Source: Microbacterium sp. LKL04 (GTDB taxonomy: Bacteria > Actinomycetota > Actinomycetes > Actinomycetales > Microbacteriaceae). Taken from it: a stretch of 64,000 nt of DNA. Numbering within the stretch: position 1 is the stretch's first letter; each line of letters starts with the position of its first letter. This document shows, piece after piece, positions 8,733 to 19,291 of the stretch. The position numbers were made by a program, and so were the translations under genes. The DNA is taken from the NCBI RefSeq assembly GCF_900102005.1, contig NZ_LT627736.1:1860001-1924000 (forward strand), in the 5' to 3' direction. The notes beneath the pieces were generated by a model. The model ran no database searches. It was not told the DNA's origin and saw nothing but the letters and a program-made list of their open reading frames with translations.

Positions 8733-10340
8733 TCAGTGGAAGAAGTGACGCTCGCCCGTGAAGTACATCGTCACACCCGCGGCCTGCGCGGCGTCGATGA
8801 CCTCCTGGTCGCGCACGGATCCGCCCGGCTGGATGATCGTCGTGATCCCGGCATCCAGCAGCACCTGCGGTCCGTCGGCGAACGGGAAGAACGCATCGGA
8901 TGCCGCGACCGAGCCGGCGGCGCGGTCACCGGCGCGCTCGACCGCGAGACGGCACGAGTCGACGCGGTTGACCTGACCCATGCCGATCCCGACTGTCGCC
9001 GAGTTCTTCGCGAGGACGATCGCGTTGGACTTGACCGCGCGGCAGCTCTTCCACGCGAACGAGAGGTTCTCGAGCTCGCTGTCGGCGGGGCGCTCGCCCG
9101 AGACGAGCTGCCACGAGTCCACGAGCGATTCGATCTCGTTGGGGAACCGGTCGGCATCCTGCAGCAGCAGTCCGCCCGAGACCAGGCGCACGTCCATGGG
9201 CTCCTGGCGCCAGTCGGCGGGGAGCTGCAGGACGCGCAGGTTCTTCTTGAGTCGGAACACCTCGAGCGCCTCGGGCTCGAAGTCGGGCGCGACGATCACC
9301 TCGGTGAAGATGTCGCGGAGGTTCTCGGCCATCTTGAGCGTCACGGTCCGGTTGGCCGCGATGACGCCGCCGAAGGCCGACACGGGGTCGCACTCGTGCG
9401 CACGCAGGTGTGCCGACGCGATCGCGTCGAGCGCCTGGGGCGCACCGATCGCGATGCCGCACGGGTTGGCGTGCTTGATGATGGCGACAGCCGGCTTGAC
9501 GAGGTCGAACGCGGCCCGGAGTGCGGCATCCGCGTCGACGTAGTTGTTGTAGGACATCTCCTTGCCCTGCAGCTGCGTCGCCTGCGCGATGCCGTGACCT
9601 CCGACGCGCGTGTAGATCGCTGCGCGCTGGTGCGAGTTCTCGCCGTAGCGGAGCGTCGCGAGGCGCTCGGCCTTGATCGTCAGGTGCTGCGGCAGATCGC
9701 CGTCGCCCTCGAGCGTCTCCTCGGCGAACCAGGCCGCGACGGCACGGTCGTACGCAGCCGTGTGGGCGAACGCGCGGGCGGCGAGCTCGCGGCGCTGGAC
9801 GAGGGTCGTGCCGCCCTGGCCGAGCGCGTCGACGATCGCCGGGTACGACTCGGGCGAGACGGCGATGGCGACGTTGGCGAAGTTCTTCGCCGAGGCGCGG
9901 ACCATGGCGGGACCGCCGATGTCGATCTGCTCGACGACCGCGTCGCCCTGGGCGCCGGATGCCGCCGTCTCGACGAACGGGTACAGGTTCACGACGACGA
10001 GTTCGAACGGCAGGATGCCGAGTTCGCCCAGCTGCGTCTCGTGGTCCTCGAGGCGGAGGTCGGCCAGGAGCCCTGCGTGCACGCCGGGGTGGAGCGTCTT
10101 CACGCGGCCGCCGAGCGACTCGGGGAAGCCCGTGACCTCGGACACGTCCTTCACCGCGATGCCGGCGTCGCGCAGGAGCGCCGCCGAACCGCCCGTCGAG
10201 ACGATCTCGACGTCGGCGGCGGCGAGCGCCTGACCGAGCTCGAGGAGTCCGGTCTTGTCGCTCACCGAGACGAGCGCGCGGCGGACGGGCACGACATCGC
10301 GTGCACGGTAGAGGGACGGGTCGATCTGCGGGCCGGCCAT
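8733..10340 (-). CDS. purH: Bifunctional AICAR transformylase / IMP cyclohydrolase
   Basis: Catalyses the last two steps of de novo IMP synthesis in the cytoplasm: formylation of AICAR using 10-formyl-THF, then ring closure to IMP. The 535-residue length is normal for the family. The N-terminal cyclohydrolase (MGS-like) part begins [11 protein letters not shown] and includes STGG. The transformylase part contains IIKHANPCG with the catalytic Lys-His, and ends with the family's [10 protein letters not shown] tail. The ATG at 10340 has a GAGGAG ribosome binding site 7 nt upstream. It lies 37 bp downstream of purN and is very likely in the same transcript. Confidence 0.98.
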   Translation of the reverse strand: MAGPQIDPSLYRARDVVPVRRALVSVSDKTGLLELGQALAAADVEIVSTGGSAALLRDAGIAVKDVSEVTGFPESLGGRVKTLHPGVHAGLLADLRLEDHETQLGELGILPFELVVVNLYPFVETAASGAQGDAVVEQIDIGGPAMVRASAKNFANVAIAVSPESYPAIVDALGQGGTTLVQRRELAARAFAHTAAYDRAVAAWFAEETLEGDGDLPQHLTIKAERLATLRYGENSHQRAAIYTRVGGHGIAQATQLQGKEMSYNNYVDADAALRAAFDLVKPAVAIIKHANPCGIAIGAPQALDAIASAHLRAHECDPVSAFGGVIAANRTVTLKMAENLRDIFTEVIVAPDFEPEALEVFRLKKNLRVLQLPADWRQEPMDVRLVSGGLLLQDADRFPNEIESLVDSWQLVSGERPADSELENLSFAWKSCRAVKSNAIVLAKNSATVGIGMGQVNRVDSCRLAVERAGDRAAGSVAASDAFFPFADGPQVLLDAGITTIIQPGGSVRDQEVIDAAQAAGVTMYFTGERHFFH

Positions 10341-10377
10341 GGCGGAACTCCTCGGGTCGGGGGCGTTCGGTGTCGGT

Positions 10378-10959
10378 TCAGGGGGTGAGGGCGAGCTCGC
10401 CCGTCGCGATGCGGCGGACGACGTCGATCAGCAGGCGGCGCTCCACCGGCTTGATGCGCTCGTGGAGGGTGTGCTCGGTGTCCTCGGGGAGGACCGGAAC
10501 ACGCTCCTGCGCGAGGATCGGCCCGGTGTCCACACCGTCGTCCACGACGATGACGCTCGCACCGGTCTGCGCGGCACCGGCGGCGAGCGCGTCGCGGACG
10601 CCGTGCGCGCCGGGGAACTCCGGCAGGTACGCGGGGTGCGTGTTGATCAGACGGGGCGCCCAGGCGGCGACGACTGCGGCAGGGAGCAATCGCATGAGGC
10701 CGCTCAGCACGACGAGATCCGGCTGCCACACGTCGAGGTGGGCGAGCAGCTCCTCGCCCCATGCCTCTCGGGTCTCGAACTCCTGGAACGGGACCATGAA
10801 GGTCGGGATACCGTACGCCTCGGCGTGAGCGAAGCCGTCGGCCTGCCGGTCGGCGCCGACGACGATCACGCGGGCGGGGAAACCGGGCTCGTTCGCGGCG
10901 TCGAGAAGAGCACGCAGATTGGATCCCGTGCCCGAGATGAGGACGGCGACCGTGAGCAC
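10378..10959 (-). CDS. purN: Phosphoribosylglycinamide formyltransferase
   Basis: Transfers a formyl group from 10-formyl-THF to GAR, the third step of purine synthesis. The 193-residue length is normal. Visible motifs are the N-terminal [11 protein letters not shown] phosphate loop, [15 protein letters not shown] with the catalytic Asn-His, and [10 protein letters not shown] with the catalytic Asp. The GTG start at 10959 is preceded by TAGACT exactly 6 nt upstream, which points to a leaderless transcript starting within the last codon of perM. The order perM-purN-purH is typical of actinobacteria. Confidence 0.97.
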   Translation of the reverse strand: MLTVAVLISGTGSNLRALLDAANEPGFPARVIVVGADRQADGFAHAEAYGIPTFMVPFQEFETREAWGEELLAHLDVWQPDLVVLSGLMRLLPAAVVAAWAPRLINTHPAYLPEFPGAHGVRDALAAGAAQTGASVIVVDDGVDTGPILAQERVPVLPEDTEHTLHERIKPVERRLLIDVVRRIATGELALTP

Positions 10960-10963
10960 CGGC

Positions 10964-12307
10964 TCAGTCTAGCGGGGCCGTGGGGAACTCATCGGGCGAC
11001 GCCTGGCCGGCCGGCTCACGACGGGATGCCGCCGCTGCGGGCGCCGCCGGCTCTCGGTCCGCGTCCGCTTCATCCGCGTCGGCGTGGCGTCCTTCCCGAT
11101 CGAGGGAGTCCTCGCCCCGCGGGGAGAAGAGCACCACGGCGGCTCCGACACCGATCTCGACAGCGGCGAGCAGGGCGATCGACCACGGCTCGGGTCCTAC
11201 CTGCGCGAGGCGTCCCGGTCCGATCGCGCCCTGTGCGGCCCACGAGAGCACCGCGACGACGAGACCCGCTCCGAGGACGAGCACCGTGAGGGCGACGAGG
11301 CGCGGCCGCAGCGGCTCGGCATCCGTCGGCGAACCCACCAGCAGCGATCCGCGTGCCACCGCACCGGCGAGAGCACCGGCACCCACCACGACCAGAGCCA
11401 GCAGCAGCAGCCACGGCGACGTCGAGTCGGGGAGGACGCCGAGGACCGGGATGCCGGGCACGACACCCAGGCTCGTTCCCGCCGGCGACACCGCCGTGCC
11501 GGTTCCGATCGCGAACCCCGGCCCGACCGCGAACCCCGCGAACCAGAGGACGAGCGTGGGCAGGTAGAGGATGCTGCCGAGCGCGAGGACGACCACACCG
11601 ACGAGGTCGGTCTGCGCCGCCTGCGTCAGCGCGATGACCTCGCCGCCCCGGATGAAGAAGAGGACGGCGAGGATGACGGCGCCGAGACCGACGATCACCG
11701 CGACCGCGATCGCGACACCTCTGACACCGGCGTCGACGGCGTTCTGCACGTCGTCGGGAAGGCGTTCCGACAGTGCGTCGACGAGCCCGTCGTCGCCGTC
11801 GCTCCACGCTCGCACGATCGCCCCCAGCACCGCGGGCACCGCGAAGACCAGCGCGGGACCGGCGACCGCCGCGAGGAGGTCGACGGCGGCGACGTCGGCG
11901 CGACCGGTGAGGGCGATGATCGTCGACAGGACCGCGACCGCGACCGTTCCGGCGAGCACCCCCGTCAGCCACGCTCCGGCTCGTGCAGCGCGAGCGCCGG
12001 AGCGCCACGCTGAGAAGGCCGTGATGACGGCCAGCGCGGTCGGCGCGAGCGAGACCGTGAAGTCGGCCCCCTTCGCCGGGAGGCCCGCGAGAGCGACCAA
12101 GTCCGCCGGGAGCGCTACGGCCACGGGGGCGAAGTGTCCCAGCTGCCAGATCGTCGCCGCGGCGGGCCAGAGCGCCGCCCAATCGGCATCCCCGCCGATC
12201 CCGAACACCCACACGAGCGTGACGGGCGCGAGGACGACACCGACGCCGACCGCGACGGTCACGAGGGCGTCGACGGCGGCGAGGAGGGAGACGAGCAGGC
12301 GATTCAC
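10964..12307 (-). CDS. perM: DUF6350 integral membrane protein (PerM-like)
   Basis: A 447-residue membrane protein with about nine or ten hydrophobic helices and a charged C-terminal tail rich in Asp, Glu and Ala. The position immediately upstream of purN and the overall architecture match actinobacterial DUF6350 proteins. The Mycobacterium tuberculosis member, PerM, also lies next to purN and is linked to cell division and persistence. The GTG start at 12307 has TAAGGT 9 nt upstream, implying a very short leader. The assignment rests on synteny and topology rather than a catalytic motif. Confidence 0.8.
   Translation of the reverse strand: MNRLLVSLLAAVDALVTVAVGVGVVLAPVTLVWVFGIGGDADWAALWPAAATIWQLGHFAPVAVALPADLVALAGLPAKGADFTVSLAPTALAVITAFSAWRSGARAARAGAWLTGVLAGTVAVAVLSTIIALTGRADVAAVDLLAAVAGPALVFAVPAVLGAIVRAWSDGDDGLVDALSERLPDDVQNAVDAGVRGVAIAVAVIVGLGAVILAVLFFIRGGEVIALTQAAQTDLVGVVVLALGSILYLPTLVLWFAGFAVGPGFAIGTGTAVSPAGTSLGVVPGIPVLGVLPDSTSPWLLLLALVVVGAGALAGAVARGSLLVGSPTDAEPLRPRLVALTVLVLGAGLVVAVLSWAAQGAIGPGRLAQVGPEPWSIALLAAVEIGVGAAVVLFSPRGEDSLDREGRHADADEADADREPAAPAAAASRREPAGQASPDEFPTAPLD
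10966..10971 (-). promoter_or_regulatory. -10 element of purN (leaderless)
   Basis: TAGACT on the minus strand, 6 nt before the purN GTG. It overlaps the stop codon of the upstream perM gene, so purN-purH can be transcribed independently of perM. Confidence 0.6.
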
Positions 12308-12366
12308 AACGAACCGACCTTACCCGCGGCGAGCCTGCGAACCCGGCTCCCGCACCGGGCGCGGCG

Positions 12367-12708
12367 TCAGCTCCGCAGCACCTTCTCGAGCGAGGTGCCT
12401 TTGGCCAGTTCGTCGACGAGTTTGTCGAGATACCGGATGCGGCGCATGAGGGGGTCCTCGATGTCCTCGACGCGGACTCCGCACACGACACCGGTGATCA
12501 TCGACACCGCGGGATTGAGGTCCGCCGCCTCGAAGAACTCTGCAAAGGTCGCCCCCGTCGCCACCTGCGCGGCGATGGCGTCGTCGTCGAATCCGGTGAG
12601 CCACGTCACGACCGCGTCGAGCTCGGTCTTCGTCCTCCCCTTGCGCTCCACCTTCGCCAGGTAGAGGGGATAGACCGCGGCGAAGGGCGTGCCGAAGATG
12701 CGGTGCAT
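12367..12708 (-). CDS. DUF2200 domain-containing protein
   Basis: A 113-residue soluble protein beginning MHRIFGTPFAAVYPLY and containing WLTGFD and FFEAADLNP, which match the DUF2200 family in sequence and length. The function of the family is unknown. The ATG at 12708 was chosen over an upstream in-frame start because TATCCT lies exactly 6 nt before it (leaderless promoter). It is transcribed divergently from the purine permease gene, with only 55 bp between the starts. Confidence 0.85.
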   Translation of the reverse strand: MHRIFGTPFAAVYPLYLAKVERKGRTKTELDAVVTWLTGFDDDAIAAQVATGATFAEFFEAADLNPAVSMITGVVCGVRVEDIEDPLMRRIRYLDKLVDELAKGTSLEKVLRS

Positions 12709-12714
12709 GCCGCG

Positions 12715-12757
12715 AGGATACGCGCCGCCCACCGGGCGCGCGACGACCCACTACCCT
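12715..12757. promoter_or_regulatory. Back-to-back leaderless promoters
   Basis: Two -10 elements lie in a 55-bp divergent gap: TATCCT on the minus strand (12715-12720), 6 nt before the DUF2200 ATG, and TACCCT on the plus strand (12752-12757), 6 nt before the permease GTG. Each promoter's -35 region lies over or near the other gene's start, so the two may interfere. Confidence 0.6.
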
Positions 12758-12763
12758 CGGAGG

Positions 12764-14191
12764 GTGAACAGCACGACTTCCCGCGCCACCCGCGGTGCCG
12801 CAGCCCCGGCATCCCCCTCCTTCCTCGACCGCTACTTCGACATCACCGGCCGCGGCTCGACCGTCGGCACGGAGGTCCGCGGCGGCATCGTCACCTTCGT
12901 GACGATGGCCTACATCGTCATCCTGAACCCGATCATCCTGTCGACCCCCGACGTCGACGGTGTGACCCTCAGCAACACCGCCGTGGCGACCTCGACGGCC
13001 CTGACCGCCGGTGTCATGACGATTCTCTTCGGACTCGTCACGCGCCTGCCGTTCGCGTTCGCCGCAGGACTCGGCATCAACGCGTTCCTCGCCTTCTCGG
13101 TCGTCGGCCAGGTCACGTGGGGCGAGGCCATGGCCCTCGTCGTGATCAACGGTCTGATCATCGTGCTGCTCGCCGCGACGGGCCTGCGGAAGATGATCTT
13201 CGATGCCGTGCCCGTGCAGCTGAAGCTCGCGATCACAGTAGGCATCGGCCTCTTCATCGCCTTCATCGGCTTCGTCAACGCCGGCTTCGTCACCGCTACG
13301 GGCAACGCCTCTCCCCCGCTCGACCTCGGCGTCGGCGGCTCGATCACGACGATCAGCACGGTCATGTTCGTCGTCACGCTCTTCCTCTCCGGCATCCTGA
13401 TGGCCCTCCGCGTCAAGGGCGCACTGCTCATCGGACTCGTCGGCGGCACGGTCATCAGCTACATCGTCAACGCGATCTGGCCGACCGCCCTCGGCCTCCA
13501 GGTCAGCGGGCTGCAGATCGTCGCCCTCCCGGACTTCGGCCTCGTCGGCAAGATCGACTTCGGCTTCGACTGGGCGAAGATCGGCATCGTGTCGGTCGTC
13601 ATGATCGTCTTCACGCTCGTGTTCTCGAACTTCTTCGATGCGATGGGGACCATGACGGGCCTCGCGAAGGAGTCCGGCCTCGCGAACGACAAGGGCGACT
13701 TCCCGCGCATCAAGTCGGCGCTCATCGTCGAGGGCGTCGGCGCGATCGCGGGTGGTGCGACCTCGTCGTCGTCGGCGACCGTGTTCGTCGAGTCGGGTTC
13801 GGGCATCGGCGAGGGCGCTCGTACCGGCCTCGCGAACGTCGTGACGGGTGTCCTGTTCCTCCTGGCGATGTTCTTCACGCCGCTCACCTCGATCGTCCCC
13901 GGGTACGTCGCGGCAGCGGCCCTCGTGCTCGTCGGCGCCCTCATGCTCGCGCAGATCAAGAACATCGACCTGTCGGACTTCAGCGTCCTGCTGCCGGTGT
14001 TCCTCACCGCGACGGTCATGCCGCTGACCTACTCGATCGCCAACGGCATCGGAGCGGGCTTCATCAGCTGGGTCGTCGTGAACGTCTTCGCCGGCAAGGC
14101 CAAGCAGGTCCACTGGCTGCTGTGGGTCGTCGCCGCCGGCTTCGTGATCTACTTCGCCCGCGGACCGATCGAGGCGCTCGTCGGCGCCTGA
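12764..14191 (+). CDS. NCS2-family purine permease (AzgA type)
   Basis: A 475-residue permease with 12 or more hydrophobic segments. Motifs VTFVTMAYIVILNP and GLGINAFLAF, and FDAMGTMTG in the middle, fit the AzgA-type nucleobase:cation symporters that import hypoxanthine, adenine and guanine. It would supply purine bases at the cell membrane, in keeping with the purine synthesis genes beside it. I chose GTG 12764 because a TACCCT -10 element sits 6 nt upstream. The upstream in-frame codons would overlap the divergent gene. The exact substrate is not determinable from sequence. Confidence 0.9.
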   Translation: MNSTTSRATRGAAAPASPSFLDRYFDITGRGSTVGTEVRGGIVTFVTMAYIVILNPIILSTPDVDGVTLSNTAVATSTALTAGVMTILFGLVTRLPFAFAAGLGINAFLAFSVVGQVTWGEAMALVVINGLIIVLLAATGLRKMIFDAVPVQLKLAITVGIGLFIAFIGFVNAGFVTATGNASPPLDLGVGGSITTISTVMFVVTLFLSGILMALRVKGALLIGLVGGTVISYIVNAIWPTALGLQVSGLQIVALPDFGLVGKIDFGFDWAKIGIVSVVMIVFTLVFSNFFDAMGTMTGLAKESGLANDKGDFPRIKSALIVEGVGAIAGGATSSSSATVFVESGSGIGEGARTGLANVVTGVLFLLAMFFTPLTSIVPGYVAAAALVLVGALMLAQIKNIDLSDFSVLLPVFLTATVMPLTYSIANGIGAGFISWVVVNVFAGKAKQVHWLLWVVAAGFVIYFARGPIEALVGA

Positions 14192-14204
14192 GCCCCGCGG
14201 AACC

Positions 14205-14263
14205 CCGAGGTCCCGATCGGGCCGGAGATGCCTCGCGCATTCCCGGCCCGATCGGGACCTCGG
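14205..14263. terminator. 21-bp perfect inverted repeat downstream of the permease
   Basis: Arms 14205-14225 and 14243-14263 pair perfectly over 21 bp around a 17-nt loop. There is no T-tract. It is the first of two hairpins between the convergent permease and sucD genes. Confidence 0.7.
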
Positions 14264-14288
14264 TCGTTGCGGCGGGGTGCGGGAACGA

Positions 14289-14322
14289 CGAAGGGGCGGA
14301 TGCCTCGGCATCCGCCCCTTCG
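14289..14322. terminator. Bidirectional hairpin between permease and sucD
   Basis: A 16-bp stem (14289-14304 with 14307-14322) with a 2-nt loop, 11 bp past the sucD stop. It can end transcription from either side. The AAGGGGCGG stem core recurs in the hairpin at 41925. Confidence 0.75.
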
Positions 14323-14333
14323 TTCTGTCTGAC

Positions 14334-15254
<921 letters not shown>

Positions 15255-15273
15255 TCAGTAGTCTCGGCGCGCC

Positions 15274-16440
15274 TCAGGCGTTCGCCAGCTCGGCGGCCTT
15301 GTCGGCGCCCTCGTCCATACCGGCGGCGAGCGTGACGAGCGGGTGGTTCGCCTCGGCGAGGATCGCGCGACCCTCTTCGACCTGGTTGCCGTCGAGACGG
15401 ACGACGAGCGGCTTCGTGGCCGCGTCGCCGAGGATCTCGAGGGCCTTGACGATGCCCTCGGCAACGGCGACGCACGACGTGATGCCGCCGAAGACGTTGA
15501 CGAAGACGCTCTTGACCTGCTCGTCGCCGAGGATCACGTCGAGGCCCGACGCCATGACCTGCGCGTTCGCGCCGCCGCCGATGTCGAGGAAGTTGGCGGG
15601 CGTGACGCCGCCGTGGTTCTCGCCGGCGTAGGCGACGACGTCGAGGGTCGACATGACCAGGCCCGCGCCGTTGCCGATGATGCCGACCTGACCGTCGAGC
15701 TTGACGTAGTTGAGGCCGGATGCCTTCGCCTTCGCCTCGAGCGGATCGGCGGCGCCCTTGTCCTCGAGCTCTTCGTGCTCGGGGTGGCGGACCTCGCTGG
15801 CGTTCTCGTCGAGCGAGACCTTGCCGTCGAGGGCGACGATGTCACCGGCGCCCGTGCGGACGAGCGGGTTCACCTCGACGAGGGTCGCGCCCTCGCCCTT
15901 GTAGACGTCGTAGAGCTTGACGAACACGTCCGAGACCTTCTCGACAAGGTCCTCGGGGAAGTTCGCGGCCTTCGCGATCTCGACGGCCTTGGCCTTGTCG
16001 ATGCCCTGCAGCGGGTCGACCTCGATGCGCGCGAGCGCCTCGGGACGCTCGACGGCGAGCTCTTCGATCTCCATGCCGCCCTCGACCGAGCAGAGGCTCA
16101 GGTAGGAGCGATTCGAGCGGTCCAGCAGCACGGAGAAGTAGAACTCCTCGGCGATGTCGGCACCCTGGGCGACCATGACGCGCTGGACGACGTGGCCCTT
16201 GATGTCGAGGCCGAGGATGGCCTCAGCTGCCGCGTAGGCCTCGTCGGGAGTCTTGGCGACCTTGACGCCGCCGGCCTTGCCGCGACCTCCGGTCTTAACC
16301 TGAGCCTTGACGACGACGACACCGCCGATCTTCTCGGCAGCCGCCTTCGCCTCCTCAGGGGTGTCGGCGATGATGCCGGCGAGCACCGGCACCTCGTACT
16401 TCTCGAACAGGTCTCGTGCCTGGTACTCGTAAAGGTCCAC
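15274..16440 (-). CDS. sucC: Succinyl-CoA synthetase beta subunit
   Basis: Beta subunit carrying the ATP-grasp nucleotide site. It begins [19 protein letters not shown] and is 388 residues long, normal for the family. [17 protein letters not shown] is the nucleotide-binding loop, and [15 protein letters not shown] is the beta-subunit signature of the ligase-CoA domain. It is the first gene of sucCD. A palindrome and putative -10 lie 47-60 bp upstream, so there is a real leader here, unlike many neighbouring genes. Confidence 0.98.
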   Translation of the reverse strand: MDLYEYQARDLFEKYEVPVLAGIIADTPEEAKAAAEKIGGVVVVKAQVKTGGRGKAGGVKVAKTPDEAYAAAEAILGLDIKGHVVQRVMVAQGADIAEEFYFSVLLDRSNRSYLSLCSVEGGMEIEELAVERPEALARIEVDPLQGIDKAKAVEIAKAANFPEDLVEKVSDVFVKLYDVYKGEGATLVEVNPLVRTGAGDIVALDGKVSLDENASEVRHPEHEELEDKGAADPLEAKAKASGLNYVKLDGQVGIIGNGAGLVMSTLDVVAYAGENHGGVTPANFLDIGGGANAQVMASGLDVILGDEQVKSVFVNVFGGITSCVAVAEGIVKALEILGDAATKPLVVRLDGNQVEEGRAILAEANHPLVTLAAGMDEGADKAAELANA

Positions 16441-16486
16441 TGCAATCCTTCGCTGGGCGACGGTGGGGGTGACGGGCGCGGAATTA

Positions 16487-16500
16487 TCTCGATGTCGAGA
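16487..16500. promoter_or_regulatory. Palindromic operator candidate upstream of sucC
   Basis: TCTCGA-TG-TCGAGA is a perfect 6-2-6 palindrome. On the minus strand it is directly joined to GATAAT, a plausible sucC -10 element. A dimeric repressor here would block sucCD transcription. The regulator is unknown. Confidence 0.45.
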
Positions 16501-16575
16501 GATCGCCCGGTCGAAAAGCCTACTACCCGCGCCTGAGTGCCCCGCGCCCCGATCCCCTCGTTCGGCAGGGGCGAC

Positions 16576-17340
16576 TCACTCCCTCAGCGCGGCGACCCAG
16601 ACCTCGCGATGGCGCTCGACGTAGTCGGTGACCAGCCGCCAGTGGTCGCCGTGCCCCTCCAGGAACATCGACGCCCAGGGCTCGGTTCCGGCGGCGTGGG
16701 AGCGGCGGAGCATCTCGTGCATCGCGGTGGTGCGCTCGGCCATCGCGGCGGGCAGCGCGCGCCGAAGCGCCGCATCGGCACCGTATCCGTCGGCGAAGGC
16801 GGCCAGCCCGCGGGCGGCATCGACCGGGGCCGCCGACGTGTCGTTCAGCGCGAAGGACTGCGCCGCGTAGGCGAGGTCCCAGAGGCGCGTGCTGGGGGCC
16901 GCGGCATCCCAGTCGATGAAGACCCACCGCTCCCCCACCACGAGATTCCAGGGCGCCAGGTCGTTGTGGCAGACGAGGTCGGTCCCGGGCGCGGCGATTG
17001 CGGTCTCCCACACGCTGCCCTCCGGGGCGACGTAGCCAGCGCTCGCGTCATGGATCTCCCGCACCATGGCGCCCACGCGGCGGAGCTCGGCGGGAGCCAT
17101 CGTCCCTCGCTCGATCGCGATGTCGCCGGGGACGAACTCGATCACCTGGCGTCCCGCGTCGTCGCGTCCCCGCGGCTCCGGCGCATCCACACCGCCGGCG
17201 CGCAGGGCGGCGACGAAGGCGGTGACGCTCGGCGTCGAGGCCGCCCAGGGCTTCCGGACGGTGTCGCCGATGCGGACGACGGCGCCGCTGGCGTTGCCGC
17301 CGGACAGGCCTTCTTCGTGCGGGGTTTCGTCGCGGGGCAT
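16576..17340 (-). CDS. Aminoglycoside phosphotransferase-family kinase
   Basis: A 254-residue protein of the APH/choline kinase superfamily. The catalytic loop is CHNDLAPWNLV and the metal-binding motif is FIDWDAA, in the right order and spacing. The N-terminal nucleotide-binding lobe (GAVVRIGDTVRKP) is short. Such proteins phosphorylate small hydroxyl compounds; most chromosomal ones do not confer drug resistance and their substrates are unknown. The start lies 3 bp after the response regulator stop, so kinase, regulator and this gene appear to form one operon. A sugar or metabolite kinase is as likely as an antibiotic-modifying enzyme. Confidence 0.85.
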   Translation of the reverse strand: MPRDETPHEEGLSGGNASGAVVRIGDTVRKPWAASTPSVTAFVAALRAGGVDAPEPRGRDDAGRQVIEFVPGDIAIERGTMAPAELRRVGAMVREIHDASAGYVAPEGSVWETAIAAPGTDLVCHNDLAPWNLVVGERWVFIDWDAAAPSTRLWDLAYAAQSFALNDTSAAPVDAARGLAAFADGYGADAALRRALPAAMAERTTAMHEMLRRSHAAGTEPWASMFLEGHGDHWRLVTDYVERHREVWVAALRE

Positions 17341-17343
17341 CCG

Positions 17344-17946
17344 TCAGATCCAGCCGCGTTCGCGTGCCGTGATCGCCGCCTGCTGACGCGTCGCGAGCCC
17401 GAGCTTGCCGAGGATCGACGACACGTGGTTGCGGACGGTGCCGGCCGAGAGATGGAGGGATGCCGCGATGTCGGCGATCGTCTCGCCGCGAGCTCCGGCG
17501 CGCAGCACGTCGAGCTCGCGGTCGGTCAGGGGCGAGCGCTCGTCGCTGAGCGCGTCGGCGGCGATCTCGGGGTCGACGTAGCGACGTCCCGCCGCGACCT
17601 CGCGAATCACCGCGGCGACGTCGCCGGCGGGCCGAGACTTCGGGACGAAGCCGTCGACACCGGCGCTCAGCGCACGGCGCAGGACTCCCGGGCGGGCGTG
17701 CCGGGTGACGACGACGCATCGAGCCGGGATGCGCTGGCGGATGCGGGCGGCCGCCTCGACTCCGTCGATCCCCGGCATCTCGAGGTCGAGCAGGCAGACG
17801 TCGGGGCGCAGCTCGAGAGCGCGGGCGACGGCCGTCTCGCCGTCGGGGCACTCGGCGACGACCTCGAGATCGTCCTCGAGCGCGAGGAGGGTGGCCAGCG
17901 CCGTCCGGATCATGTCCTCGTCGTCGGCGATCAGGACGCGGATCAT
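17344..17946 (-). CDS. NarL/LuxR-family response regulator
   Basis: A 200-residue regulator. The receiver domain (1-120) has the acidic pair in IADDED and the phosphorylated Asp in VCLLDLEMPG (about residue 54). The C-terminal LuxR-type helix-turn-helix (~138-200) has LTDRELDVLRAG and SAGTVRNHVSSILGKL. The ATG overlaps the stop of the histidine kinase gene (ATGA), which indicates translational coupling and cognate function. It resembles DesR-type regulators of membrane homeostasis, but that is only family resemblance. Confidence 0.93.
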   Translation of the reverse strand: MIRVLIADDEDMIRTALATLLALEDDLEVVAECPDGETAVARALELRPDVCLLDLEMPGIDGVEAAARIRQRIPARCVVVTRHARPGVLRRALSAGVDGFVPKSRPAGDVAAVIREVAAGRRYVDPEIAADALSDERSPLTDRELDVLRAGARGETIADIAASLHLSAGTVRNHVSSILGKLGLATRQQAAITARERGWI

Positions 17947-19139
17947 GCGGCACTCCCGTCTGCCGGCACCGTCACGACGAGCGTGAATGATGCGTCGTCG
18001 CGACTCGAGGCGACGTCGCCGCCGGCCACCCCGATGCGGTGCGCGATGCCCTCGAGTCCCGCGCCCGAGCCGATCGTCGATCCGGGTCCGGGGTCGTTGG
18101 CCATCGTGAGACGCCAGACGTCGCCGACCCGCTCGAGCCCGAGCCTCGCCCAAGCACCACCGCCGTGCTTGAGCACGTTGGTCGTGCACTCGCGGATCAC
18201 CGGTCCCAGCAGGTCGGCGGGAGCGGATGCCGCGTCCCCGGCGACGTCGAGCGCAACCGCCAGGCCGGCTGCCCGCAGCAGGTCTGCCGCGTTGGCGAGC
18301 TCGTCCGGGAGCGGCACCCCGCGGAAGCGTCCGGCGAGCGCGCGCGTGCCGTCGCGGGCCTCGTCGACCGAGGTCCGCGCGAGCGCGATCTGGCGGGCGG
18401 CGGCATCCGGATCGCGTTCGATCATGCGCTCGGCGAGTTCGAGCTGCAGGGCGATCACCTGCAGGTGGTGCCCCTGCAGGTCGTGGAGCTCGCCGGCGAG
18501 GCGGAGCCGCTCCTGCACGGCGGCGAGGCGCGCCTCGGTGCGGCGGGCGCGATCGAGTTCGAGCACGACGTCCCACGACCAGAGCGACAGCGCCTGCGTC
18601 ATCGGGAGGACGACGGCGAAGAACACGAGCACGAACGCGTCGCTCCGCGGCATCGGCCCCGCCTGCTCGAGCAGCCAGAGCGCGACGAGGGCGATCTCCA
18701 GCAGCACGACACCGCGCCACCGGATGCCGGGGCCCCAGCGGACGAGGCAGAGGGTGGCGCCGACGAGAGCGGCGCCGAGGAGCGCCGAGCCCGCCACCAC
18801 GCCGAGCGCGATGGAAGCGAGGACCGCCGCGATGACCGGGAGGGAGAGGAACCTGCGTCGCCAGGAAGGGCGGTCGCTGTCGTCGAGGTCGCCGTCGCGG
18901 CGATAGCGGGTGAGGAGCAGAACCGTGGCCACCACGACGACCACCGCCGAGACGACGTAGACGAGGAGGGTGACGGGGTTGCGCCATCCCTCGCGGGCGA
19001 TGAGGACCACGAGCCCCCACACGGCGACGGTCCCGAGCAGGAAGAACACCATCGAGGTGGCGATGTACCACCCGGTCGCCGTCACGCCGCGCGCGAGCGA
19101 GGCCGCGGTCTGCGTCGGGGTGGGGACGGGCGTGCTCAC
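17943..19139 (-). CDS. Sensor histidine kinase (HisKA_3 type)
   Basis: A 398-residue membrane kinase. About six hydrophobic segments fill residues 20-190. The dimerisation/phosphoacceptor region contains LAGELHDLQGHHLQ with the phosphorylated His, and the ATPase domain has RECTTNVLKHGG (N box) and GAGLEGIAHR. The GTG start has TACTGT 6 nt upstream, implying a leaderless message. The sensing part is almost entirely membrane-embedded, which fits kinases that sense membrane state. Its partner is the overlapping response regulator. Confidence 0.93.
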   Translation of the reverse strand: MSTPVPTPTQTAASLARGVTATGWYIATSMVFFLLGTVAVWGLVVLIAREGWRNPVTLLVYVVSAVVVVVATVLLLTRYRRDGDLDDSDRPSWRRRFLSLPVIAAVLASIALGVVAGSALLGAALVGATLCLVRWGPGIRWRGVVLLEIALVALWLLEQAGPMPRSDAFVLVFFAVVLPMTQALSLWSWDVVLELDRARRTEARLAAVQERLRLAGELHDLQGHHLQVIALQLELAERMIERDPDAAARQIALARTSVDEARDGTRALAGRFRGVPLPDELANAADLLRAAGLAVALDVAGDAASAPADLLGPVIRECTTNVLKHGGGAWARLGLERVGDVWRLTMANDPGPGSTIGSGAGLEGIAHRIGVAGGDVASSRDDASFTLVVTVPADGSAA

Positions 19140-19145
19140 ACGGCC

Positions 19146-19169
19146 ACAGTACGACCATGACGAATGTCA
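19146..19169 (-). promoter_or_regulatory. Leaderless promoter and dyad of the two-component operon
   Basis: TACTGT (19146-19151, minus strand) lies 6 nt before the kinase GTG. Just upstream, TGAC-GAAT-GTCA (19158-19169) is a dyad between the -10 and -35 positions, a candidate site for autoregulation by the response regulator. Confidence 0.4.
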
Positions 19170-19291
19170 CCCCTCGGCCCGCCGAACCTCCCGCCGATGA
19201 GTGACGGGGCGGCACTGCCGCGCTCGGGCCCCAGCCGGTGGACTGGGGTCACGGCGATACGAGATCCGGTCGCCACTCCCGAGAGGACATC

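Noticed and set aside
8714..10377. A purine riboswitch ahead of purH or purN
   Set aside because: The gaps are 37 bp or less and purN appears leaderless, so there is no room for an aptamer.
16576..17340. An acquired antibiotic resistance gene
   Set aside because: The base composition and operon coupling match the neighbours, and no mobile element is near; the APH family is broad.
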